Of a stretch of DNA of 64,000 bases, positions 1-8,932 are shown in pieces. How positions within the stretch are numbered: the first letter of the stretch is position 1; every line of letters starts with the position of its first letter. The stretch spans positions 178,972-242,971 of the forward strand of contig SZWC01001563.1 of assembly GCA_023375785.1 (NCBI GenBank), given 5' to 3'. A model generated the notes under the pieces. The model ran no database searches. It had not been told where the DNA came from and saw nothing but the letters and a program-made list of their open reading frames with translations. Origin of the DNA: Penium margaritaceum (taxonomy: Eukaryota > Streptophyta > Zygnematophyceae > Desmidiales > Peniaceae). Position numbers and translations under genes: made by a program.

Positions 1-1263
1 TCCCAAACGGCTTCTTCTTTGCCTTCGGTTGGAGGCATGGTTCAACCAATGTACACCCTTTCTCATGCTTCATGGTGCACCCTTCCGTTCCGTGGACTAC
101 CTCTTGCTCCTGCATTTTCTCTAGCGTGCTGTTGGCCACATGGCCAAATCGGCGGTGTCATAGCCCAGCATCACTGTCCTTGGTTGATGTGGCAGCCGTA
201 ATGGTCATTGATGGTGCATCCTTTGGCTCTGGTGCCAGTCTTAGTGGCACATGCGAGTCCCTCATCTGACGCTTTGGTGACTTTGGTATGAAGCATATAG
301 AGGCTGTTGACTCTTGGAACTTGAAGAATGAGATCGTCTTTGGTGTATAAAATCTGGATGTCCTTGTTTTTAGGGCCACCGCTTCGTTGTTGGTGAACAC
401 CACTGTTATGTTGTTGTCATTGATTTGTGAGACAGACAACAAGTTGGCTGTGAAGCAGGACATGTACACCACCTTTTGAAGGTTGACCACCTTCTCCGTA
501 CCGTTCATGTTGAACGTAGTCACCTTGTCCCCTTGGCCCATGGTGTGGACGACGCCGCCATTTTCACACTTGATCTACATGACAGACTTGGCCATGGAGA
601 CAAGTCTACCCTTCTCTTTTGATGAGTGGTGGTTGGTGCGCGAGAGCTTGCACCTTGTCCACAAAAGCGAGAGGCTTAGGCTGAGATGTTTGCGTCACTA
701 ACACTACATCGCATGGACTCGTTACGGACGTGTTCAGCGACAGCCTTGTACGTCATGTCTGCCTCCTTCCAACCGCCAAATACAGTTATCAGAGATCCCC
801 AACTTTTTGGCAGCGCCATTAGAAGGACCATGGTACGCATGTTGGAGTCAAGATTCCATTCCACTTGCTGGACCTCCTATAGCACGGTGTCAAATGACTG
901 CAAAAATGAGGGTATCGATTCTCCTTTGCTTACCCTCATCGACATCAGCCTTTTGAAGATGAAGAGTTGGTTTGCTAGGGCGTTCGATTGATGTACGCGT
1001 GAGAGCTTTGTGTAGGCCTCGGAAGCCAACGTGCATCCTGTGATGTGGGAGTGTTGAGTCTCGTTGATGGACATCACAAGAATGGCAAGAGCCATGTTGT
1101 TCTTCATCGTCCATGCCGTAAGGTCAGCCGCATGTGTTGTCACCATCGCATTGGGGGGTGCTGAATCGGTCCCTTTTAGGATGTTGAGGTAGCCATGCAC
1201 GTTCATGAAAATCTCAAACTGCCATTTCCACAAGGGAAAACCTGTCCCCGTAATTCTGGACAT

Positions 1264-1317
1264 ATGGCGGATCCGACTCAAGCCCGCCTTGAGGCGGGCT
1301 TGAGTCGGATCCGCCAT
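1264..1317. repeat. Perfect 26-bp inverted repeat at gag N-terminus
   Basis: Arms 1264-1289 and 1292-1317 are exact reverse complements, separated by two bases (TG). Both arms encode the same peptide MADPTQAR, one on each strand. The outer ends are CAT/ATG. This would form a very stable hairpin. It may be a short inverted duplication or an assembly product. Confidence 0.97.
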
Positions 1318-1735
1318 TTCTTGCGGTTGCTCATCTTCTCTGCTTCGTTGCTACTTTGCTCTGTCAAGGCCAATGAGGCTGATGAGGCTGCTAACTACGA
1401 CCGTTGTCAAAAGTGCAGTTGGTTTCGTTGCGTACCCTTCCCGCCAATGATCGCTTAAGGCGATGGTGTTGTCGTGAGAAAATGGACTCGGGGTTGTACC
1501 ACCTTCTAAGAAGAGGTAAAACATAGTCCTGTTGGGGCTTGAGGGTCTTGTCCAACATGGACAGAGCTGTTCCTCATCCCCTAGTCCGCCACGTGCGCGC
1601 ACCCTACCTGAAGAAGCTGATAGAGCCGATGGAGCAGATAGGAGTCGTCTGATCTTTGTGTACCTGTTGTACCTGTGCGCCCCGCAAGAGCACGCGCTAG
1701 TCAGTCTTGGAAGCGTGCCTTAGAACCAGAAGAGT

Positions 1736-1750
1736 GTGGGCCCATAACTC
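1736..1750 (-). promoter_or_regulatory. Primer-binding site, half-tRNA-iMet type (element 1)
   Basis: On the minus strand this reads GAGTTATGGGCCCAC. It matches the complement of the plant initiator tRNA-Met anticodon arm (GGGTTATGGGCCCAC, from memory) at 14 of 15 positions. It lies two bases from the LTR edge at 1753, where minus-strand reverse transcription should start. Confidence 0.75.
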
Positions 1751-1752
1751 TT

Positions 1753-2393
1753 TGTTAATGCCCAATGGTCTAGAAAACGGCTCTCGACATGGGAGGCCGC
1801 CAACTGCTCTTGTTATTACAACCAAGATAACATATCACCCTCAAACGAGGGATCTACACTTTAGGTTCGTTTGGTTTGCAACCTTACAAAGTCCGCATGT
1901 TGGTCTTTAGTGTCTACCTTTGGTTGGACACTCTGTGAGGAGTCGCAAAGGTAAGAACTGTAAATGCATGCATGCAAGGTACAGGCTTTAATACTTGCAG
2001 AGCTTTGGTAAAGCTTCTGCTTGTAGTGGCTTCACTGTACCCAACCTTAACCAACATTTTGTCTTGGCGCGTCCTTAGACCGCCAAGTGTCTTTCTCAAG
2101 GCAGGCTCTAGTAAGGTTCCTATAAGCTTCTTGTCCCAGTTTTGGCCACAAAGAAAATTGCAGCTGTCACGGGGATCAAACCCACGACCTCTCGTTTGAG
2201 ACTCCGATGCCTAGTCAACCAAGCCAAAAAGGTATGGTTCCTATGATGAGCCACAGGGGACATACCCATTATGGGCAGTGCATTCCTGGTCTATCTGAGA
2301 ACAGACCAAGGGGACATACTCCATAGAACAGTGCATACCTTCCGTGTATGTGTAGCTAGCCAGCTAGGTAGTGGACAAGGTGCATACTATTTC
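1753..2393 (-). repeat. 5' LTR of element 1 (B-family, divergent)
   Basis: The LTR begins on the plus strand with TGTTAATG beside the primer-binding site. Blocks match the reverse complement of the element B LTR, for example GATATCACC near 1830, GTTGGACACTCTGTGAGGAG (about 1924) and GGGGACATACTCC (about 2310). The right limit is set where the next element's integrase region begins and is approximate. It contains a tRNA-like core and a short direct repeat (2257-2286 against 2310-2340). Confidence 0.6.
2172..2226 (-). other. tRNA-like core (A box and B box) inside LTR of element 1
   Basis: On the minus strand an A-box-like TGGCTTGGTTG starts at 2226 and a B-box-like GGTTTGATCCC starts at 2182. 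The spacing of 44 nt equals that of a real tRNA (positions 8 and 52). The arms around it do not form a convincing full cloverleaf, so this is read as a tRNA-derived SINE head or an internal pol III-like module, not a functional tRNA gene. Confidence 0.55.
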
Positions 2394-4445
2394 AATGATT
2401 TGTGGGTCGAGCTTGTTCCGCCCTTCATGTGCCTGCACCACAACATGTGCAACACAATGAAACATGCGGACGTGACCCATTGCCGGCTCCAGACCTCTTG
2501 TGGCGTCTTCCACGCCTTGCTCTCCTTGTCCTTGAATGGCTTGGTGGGTGTAAGGTTCATTATGTATGCTGCTATCCGTACCACCTCTGCCCAATAGAGT
2601 TGTTCAAGGCTGGCGTCGTTCAACGTGGATCGCACCATGTTAACGATTGTGCGATTCGCTCTCCCTGCGATGCCATTCTGCTGCGGGGATTGCGGAATTG
2701 TTTTCTGCCACTCAAGGCAGCTTGTATATTCACTGCCGTTCTCGCTTCGGAACGCCTTCACCTTCAACTCTGTTTGCCGCTCTACATCTGCCACAAACTC
2801 TTGCATGCATGCAAGGACTTCGCTCTTCCGCTTCATGAGGTAGAGGTATAGTTTGCGGTTGTCGTTGTCGATGAAGGTGAGGAAGTAGCGAGCTCCACCA
2901 ATGGAGCTCTGATGTGGTCCACACACATCAGTGTGTACCACTACCAACTTTGTTGATGCACGCGTCCCCTTTGCCACAAACGGCTGCCGCGTTGATTTGC
3001 CGATTACGCATGGCTCACACATGGTCTTCTTGGTTCCATCAAGGCCACTGATTTGGATACCTCGCACCACCTCTCTCTTTTCCATCTCTTTGCCGTCAAT
3101 GGAGAAACATGGCAAAGTCGGCGGTGCCATTGGTCCAGGTCTCCTTCTTCCTTCGTTGCAAGATCCGAGGCGTTGGACCCCACCCGCCTGCCGAGGATCG
3201 TTTTGCGTACCAAGTGCAAGTCGTCCTATCTCTTGGCGCGCGCAATAACTTCGTGTTTGCCCTCCTTGCAGATGACGGCCTCCTTCTTTGTGAAGAGCAC
3301 CTCAAGTCCCTTGTCGGTAAGGCGGCTGACGAAGAGCAGGTTTTCCCCAAAGTTGGGCATGTGGAGCACGTCGTGGATTGTGCTCGTGACAGTTTTTCCA
3401 TGTACAATCGACTCAATGCGAATTTTACCCTCATCGACAGCCACCTATGTTTTGCCGTTGGCTACCATCATGCGTCTCTCCGAGCTGCCGCAGATGACAA
3501 ATGCCACCCTGTTGCATTGCGTGTGGCGGCCTGATCCGGAGGCAATGACGGTAACTCCTGGATCCTTCAAGTTTGTGGAGTTGCACGCCATAAGGGCTTG
3601 CTTGTCCCCCCCCCCCTCCCCCTACGACCGGTATGGCTTCTTCTTGGGGTAGTTGCGTGCATAGTGACCCTCCTTGCCGCAATCAAAGCAGTCCACATTG
3701 TTGTCACCCTTCTTCGTGCCTTGTTTGGCACCCTTCTACTTGTCGCCTCGGCCTTCGCTGTGAGGGTGAACCTTGTAAGCTGAACTTGATGCCGTTTCAC
3801 TCTCTCGACCGCCACGTCGCATCCACTTGTTGCACACGTACTCAGCAACCTTCGAGTACTTCAGCTCGTCGGAAGGCCAGCCACCAAAGACTATGATCAT
3901 GGGACTCCAAATGGCCCGCAAGGCCAGAAGGAGGATCATAGCTTGCAACTGAGGGTCAACCTCCCAGCCACTGGCCATGCACTACGCTGCGAGTGACTCA
4001 ATCTTTTGTATGATCTCCATGACATTGTCACCTTTGTTGGCTTGGAGGGTGACGAGCCGTTTGAAGATGAAGAGGTGATTGGCAAGGTTGATTAACTGGT
4101 AGATGGAGCAGAGTTTTGATCATGCTTCTACGACCAGGGTGCATCCTTTGACGTTCCCAAAATCTGGCGGAAATAACGTGGACACAAGAAGCGTCAAAGC
4201 CTTTTTGTTGCGCTTCTTGTATGCCTCCTTCATCTCAGCCGTTGCAGTCTACTATAGAGCAGTCTGATCACCCTTTACAAGCTCAAGCAGTCCCTTGTCG
4301 TTGAGGAAGACCTCAAATTGCCACCTCCACAAGGCAAAGCCTGTCCCATCAAACTTAAGGACAGTACAGCTGCTCTCTTGCTCGCTGGTCGCCATGTCTT
4401 GATGTTGAAGCGTGAACTCAAGCTGGCTTGGAACTCCTTAGAGGC

Positions 4446-4460
4446 GTAGGCCCATAATCC
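4446..4460 (-). promoter_or_regulatory. Primer-binding site, half-tRNA-iMet type (element I)
   Basis: The minus strand reads GGATTATGGGCCTAC, 13 of 15 matches to the complement of the initiator tRNA-Met anticodon arm, two bases inside the LTR that begins at 4463. Confidence 0.7.
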
Positions 4461-4462
4461 AC

Positions 4463-4690
4463 TGTTGGCCTGAGGGTGAGTGTGCACCCTGGAGGGTCCC
4501 TAGGAGTGGCTGGTTCATACCACCAACTGTGTTTGGAGAGACTGAAACTGTGGAGGCAACTGGTTCCAAGGATGGCACAAACTGGTCAGAGAATGAGGCA
4601 ATAGTTTTGGCTAGAATTGGCTGGGAATGAACACTTTATCAAGGCTCACAAGCAGTGACATTCTATGGCCACTGATTGGAATACCAAAAA
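4463..4690 (-). repeat. Partial LTR of element I
   Basis: It starts TGTTGGCCTGAGGG and parallels the first 230 bases or so of the element D LTR at 46205 (shared GGCAACTGGTT and TGACTGGGAATGAACACT-like blocks). Similarity fades near 4690, where gypsy-type sequence takes over. Confidence 0.75.
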
Positions 4691-7330
4691 CACAAGGCTA
4701 TATGTAGTTCATGTGCTTTGTTTGTTTTTTGGGTTAAGGGTGAAACACTTTCAACATGTTTCAATTACTTCCAAAGTACCTGTGCACCTTTTGCTTGAAC
4801 ACACTGGCATGTTTTCTATCTCGATTGGAGATAATACGCAACAAGGAGCCATTGTACTTTACAACTCGATTGAAGAAGAGACAAACATCCTCCTCTACAT
4901 TCACCTGAGTGGTTGTACATGATAAATTCTGTCATTTTTGTGAGAGGATCCAAAATCACTAATATTGTATCATGGCCAGGTGCCGTGCCTAGATGACTAG
5001 TAATGAAGTCCATGTTGCCACATTCCCATGGAGTTCCATACATAGGAAGTTGTTGGCGGAGTCTAGTAGACTTCTTCTTACTACCTTTGTTTTGAAGACA
5101 TGGGTCGCATGTCATGCAATACCTACGGACATCAGCAGTCCATCCTGGCCACCAATAGTGGCCCGAGAGTGTTTGTGTGGTCTTTCAATGTCCAGCATAA
5201 CCTACGACCGGGCGGTCGTGGAATTGGAAAATGATCTTTCTTTGGAGGTCTCCTGAGTCAAGCACTACTTGTTGTCCATGCCAGGAGTTTTTTGCAGCTT
5301 TCACCACTCCGTTACTGTTCAGATTTTAAGTCTTGAAACGCAGAATCCATATTGTATCCCCTCTGGATCTTGTTTAGTTTTCTTTTTATGGATAATTTCT
5401 CGACGTGGATCTTGTAGTGTGTATTGGGGTCTTGCATTTTCATTATAGCTATCACTATAGCTACAGAGCACCCACCGACCTCAGTGGGTGCTTCATTTCT
5501 GCGGTCTGTCTACTTAGTGGAGGACCCATGTTAATAAGTCTTGGCAGGTATTCTTATGTGAAAAGGAATTGGCTGAGGTATTCATTCAAATTTACCTGTC
5601 GTCTTGACATGTTCCGTTTGTCCTAGAAATCACCAATGCAGTGTGGTCGGTCCAAGCACTTACACATCCCTTGTTGTCCTTGAGTTAGAAATGCCATGCT
5701 TTGGAAGTGTGTACCACCATGAGGAGTTCTTGATCCCCAGTTGTGTGCCATGTCTTTACAAAGATGAATGTTGAGATTTCATCGAAAGGCACATCCCCGC
5801 AAGCATACACTTGCTCACTTCGGCATAGAACTCTTATCCCTCATGAGCATAGAGACCCTGTGCCAATTTTCTCTCTGTTATTGCATTTTTAATGGGAATC
5901 AGGATTCCATCAAGGTAAACTAAGACAACGTGGTTGAGCTCCTTACCGCATGTTAAGTCAAGTTCTCTCTTAAAGGTTGCTGGACCATTTGCTGACCCGA
6001 GACACAAAATCAACAAACATTATAACATCCCATATCCCTTAGGAACTCTATCCTTGACACACTATCATCCCAGGTGTGCATTTGATAGTAAGCCTCAAAA
6101 AAATCCAAGGATAGAAATACGCTTGCTCTAGAGAAATGGTCAAATAGGTCCTCAAGATAGAGTAAGAGGAATTGATTTTTCCATGTGAGTTTTTTAAGTT
6201 TTATGCAGGATACACACATGCATAGACCACCATCATTTTTCTTCAAGAACAAATAGTGCAATGAACGGAAAACCACTCAGCTCAATCCACACTTTTCCAA
6301 GGTCCTGCCAAATTTAGCATTCTCCCTCTCACCTTTCTTCTCCATTCAGGCAGTACATGTGTCTCAAGGGAGGTATCACCTCTGGTTGTGACAACATTGT
6401 GTGGCCCATGTGTCATTCTAGTGAAATTGTAGAAGATTGGTGTTGGAATGCATCTGTGAACTATGCCAAAAATGATTTGATTAATTCCATCATGTCTCCT
6501 TCACCATGTCTTGCACTTTCTTTACCTGTACCAAGAAACATCAACATGCGTGTTGAGTACATGTGTTAACCTGTATCACAGACAAGCTAGCATGCACCTT
6601 CACTAGGGTTAACGAGGATTCCATACTTCGAATGAAAGGTAAACTAAACTTTCCCCTTTGGAAAGGTCAAATTCATTGATTTAAAGCACATCGTATCCTT
6701 GTTTGTAAGGGGCGAGGGGTTGCACGGAACCTTGTAACAAGAAGGTTGAGTACCTTCAATCTGTTGTGGTTGCTTATCTTTAATTGAAAATTTCTGCTTT
6801 GGAGGTCTCAATCACGGGTACCATATGGTATCATTGATGACAATTGCACCATTGGACGGCTCCTACTTCAGACCCACCTGTCGGGTGAAGCAGAGGATGT
6901 GAAAGGAGTCATTATCTCTGGTGTTAGCAAGCATGATCACAGGGGCGTTAGCTTGTTGTCCTTATAACTCCATTATTATGTTGCCTACTATGTTCGAGTG
7001 AAAAGATCACTGAAGGGAAACTGAGTATGTGGTAGAAACGAAACTGGTATAAAAAATGGCATAACTCTAGTGTTTCCCCAAGTTAGTCCACATTTTGTAG
7101 CAACATATAAATTCCATGAATACCTCGTAGTCTTTCAACCTTTTGTGGTCAAAACTGTGAACCAAATGTACCATAAATAAACTGTACTCATTTTACTCAC
7201 AGATCCAACCTCAATCACAATATCACACATTTCTTGTAGCATGGTTTGCTTCACCACCACTAAGTATGTTGTGCAATGCCTTCCCTTTAAAGGTGCAATG
7301 TTGAGTGGGCAATGGTGATAAAATGTACGG
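4691..7330 (-). mobile_element. Ty3/gypsy pol relic, copy 1
   Basis: The minus strand encodes gypsy-type reverse transcriptase followed by integrase, the order typical of Ty3/gypsy. At 6276-5834 there are pieces like LKKNDGGLCMCV, DLFDHFSRASVFLSLDFFEAYYQM and NHVVLVYLDGILI, matching the FCVDYR, KIDLxxGYHQ and VYLDDIL blocks of chromovirus-like RT. At 5115-4816 the integrase zinc-finger end CDPCLQNK is followed by MDFITSHLGTAPGHDTILVILDPLTKMTEFI. About 1 kb upstream (6300-7330) is homologous to copy 2 at 17000-18140 and probably covers the protease side. It is heavily decayed, with many breaks. No LTR was recognised with certainty. Confidence 0.8.
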
Positions 7331-7828
7331 AATACGATGTGCTAAAAAATGATTTTAGTTTCCCAAATAGTATAACAAAGAAAATGATTTTCCTCTATTA
7401 TTATTCCATGTGACGTAAAAGACATTTAAGACTTTTAATTCAGTGTTTTGTAGTATGGTGAGTTAGAGACTTGCCAAATACATTGTGCTAAAGCACGAAG
7501 GAAATTCCAAAGAATACTAAGGTATGAGAATTTCAGAAAAAAGGATCTTAGTATAATGTGTTATGGTGATTGAGCACATGTGCCCCATACATTGTTCCCA
7601 CGCACTGAGCTCCTTCCTAGTAAGAGACGTTTTGTAGAAATATATGAAGAAACTAATGTGCTGGAACACATGACACAATGTAGTTCGTTGAGTGTGCTTC
7701 TAGTGTAATTTTGTATGATGTTTGAGTGCACCTTCCCCGTATACTACACTCACTTAGTCAAGTTCTTCCTAAGAAGATAATGATTTATCCATACAGGAAA
7801 AGATGTCCTTACCTGTTCCTTGTATGAC
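7331..7828. other. AT-rich tract without a gene; degenerate repeats
   Basis: No coding signal is seen. Three copies of a loose motif resembling TGAGCAC..GCCCCATACA..TTG occur here, and a fourth lies beyond element C, so the tract was continuous with 14166 onward before C inserted. Confidence 0.5.
7453..7748 (+). repeat. Degenerate repeat motif, three copies left of element C
   Basis: Copies at about 7453-7487, 7563-7600 and 7712-7748 share the pattern ATGGTGA.TTGAGCAC, then a CCxxATACA core. A further copy lies at 14221-14265. Spacing is irregular, about 110-170 bp. The match is partial and by eye. Confidence 0.4.
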
Positions 7829-7833
7829 TAAGG
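7829..7833 (+). repeat. Target-site duplication of element C, left copy
   Basis: TAAGG, identical to 14161-14165 next to the other end of the element. Confidence 0.85.
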
Positions 7834-8173
7834 TGGTGAAAGATTGCCCCTCCGTATGCCCAAGTGCGGGGCAGGGAGGCGCTGACGAGCCGCTAGAAAG
7901 TGGAGACTCCACGCCGGCGGATCTGGCCACTCCAGAATTGATCGGATCTTAAAATGGATAATTTCCCTGTAAATTTGACAAGTTGCTAAATCCGGTGGAA
8001 GTTGTTTCGCCGGAATTGTGCAAGTATCGAGGGAGATATGGCTTTCCAAATTTGGGGTATGCGCAGCCGCTCTGTGAGCCGGATGCCACTCGAAATCCGG
8101 TCGATAATCGAACAAACCGAGTAACAAAAATACCATCTGGAGAAATTGCTCCGATAGGCCTGCCGAGGCGTCT

Positions 8174-8209
8174 GGTGGATGATCCGCCTGATCAGGTGGA
8201 TCATCCACC
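8174..8209. repeat. 36-bp palindrome in element C LTR
   Basis: The sequence is self-complementary around 8191/8192 with one mismatched pair (8186 with 8197). Its centre is CCTGATCAGG and its outer arms are GGTGGATGATCC and GGATCATCCACC. The 3' LTR keeps a 30-bp version at 13520-13549. A binding site for a dimeric protein or a chance product of the GGATCA-rich local sequence are both possible. Confidence 0.9.
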
Positions 8210-8599
8210 TGATCCAGAAATGCAGGTTATTACTGAGGGACTAAGCCAAAATCATAGCTCGGCGTCCAAAACTCAGTAGTACGTTTTGTTACTCGGGGAC
8301 AGTCAAAACTCTGACTGCAGGTCTGCAGACAGACCTCGTCACACCCCATTACCAAACACGACCCAAAAGTGGGTAGGGTGCGTGGAAACAGTGCAGGAGA
8401 CCCCTACACCACGTGCAAGAGGACCTACACCTTGGGAAAGGTGCTTCGCACGTGAAGGAAGGCACCACGACGTGTGCGCACTATGGAGGCGTTGGGCGTT
8501 TCTGTGGTGGGTGAGACGTGCAGTTCGGCAAGCATAACTTGGCCTACGCTTGGCCGAATCACGCGCAGTTTGGTGATTTGGAAAGCTCATCATTAGCCC

Positions 8600-8607
8600 T
8601 ATAAATA
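8600..8607 (+). promoter_or_regulatory. TATA-like box of element C LTR
   Basis: TATAAATA, about 210 bp before the LTR end; the 3' LTR has TATAAATT at the matching place near 13949. This is the expected position of a pol II promoter that would start the genomic transcript. Function is inferred from position only. Confidence 0.5.
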
Positions 8608-8813
8608 TTGTGATCATGTGTATATTTAAAAACTAATGGAAAACGACATTATTCCCTTTGCAAAGTGACTGTCTCTCAAATCCCTGCTCACATAGCGTTA
8701 GGCAACCAGAAAGCCGTTGCTCAGTCTCAGATTCGCCCAAAACAGTAGACGTGAACGACTAGAGATGATCAGACAATCATCGGGACAGTACCATGTGGAT
8801 TCCTCCTGACAAA

Positions 8814-8828
8814 GGGTTATAGGCCCAT
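8814..8828 (+). promoter_or_regulatory. Primer-binding site, half-tRNA-iMet type (element C)
   Basis: GGGTTATAGGCCCAT matches the complement of the initiator tRNA-Met anticodon arm at 13 of 15 positions and begins two bases after the LTR. Confidence 0.75.
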
Positions 8829-8932
8829 CGGTCTGATAGCTTCCATCGTTCACGTCTTCCGCAGCGCATGGGATCGTCATCTTGGACGTTGCCGTGAAAA
8901 TCTGAGAACTCGTCAGAGTAGCAGCTGCGCAC

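Larger units (their letters stand above)
1..1752 (-). mobile_element. Ty1/copia element 1, gag and protease part plus leader (B family), cut by window edge
   Basis: On the minus strand the N-terminal gag region starts near 1317 and runs leftward. Residues such as GTGFPLWKWQFE, the peptide LANQLFIFKRLMSMRV (about 970-920) and MVLLMALPKSWGS (about 830) are typical of the copia UBN2-type gag domain. Further left, 541-158 encodes the protease to pre-integrase stretch containing NLLSVSQINDNN. The closest relative in the window is element B, whose gag (35568 onward) shares LANRLFIL and ILLVALPKSWSS. The region 1318-1735 is the untranslated leader. The element is broken in several places and continues beyond base 1. 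Copia gag builds the virus-like particle in the cytoplasm. The assignment to copia is firm; the exact extent is not. Confidence 0.85.
2394..4690 (-). mobile_element. Ty1/copia fragment I: gag, protease, integrase (D family)
   Basis: The minus strand reads from gag near 4395 (MATSEQES start) to integrase near 2394. Gag shows QLQAMILLLAL and VFGGWPSDELKYSKVAEYVCN (about 3940-3860). The protease-side stretch carries MPNFGENLLFVSRLTDKGLEVLF (about 3360). The pre-integrase and integrase part (3130-2394) has CEPCVIGKSTRQ, VVHTDVCGP and QSPQQNGIAGRANRTIVNMV. The sequence is close to element D (42759-46904). Only the gag-proximal LTR is recognisable, at 4463-4690. It is a broken fossil bounded on the left by the LTR of element 1 and on the right by a gypsy relic. 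Confidence 0.85.
7834..8811 (+). repeat. 5' LTR of element C
   Basis: It starts TGGTGAAAGATTGCCCC and ends CCTGACA directly before the primer-binding site. Its partner is 13191-14160. It contains a near-perfect 36-bp palindrome (8174-8209) and a TATA-like box (8600-8607). Confidence 0.9.
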
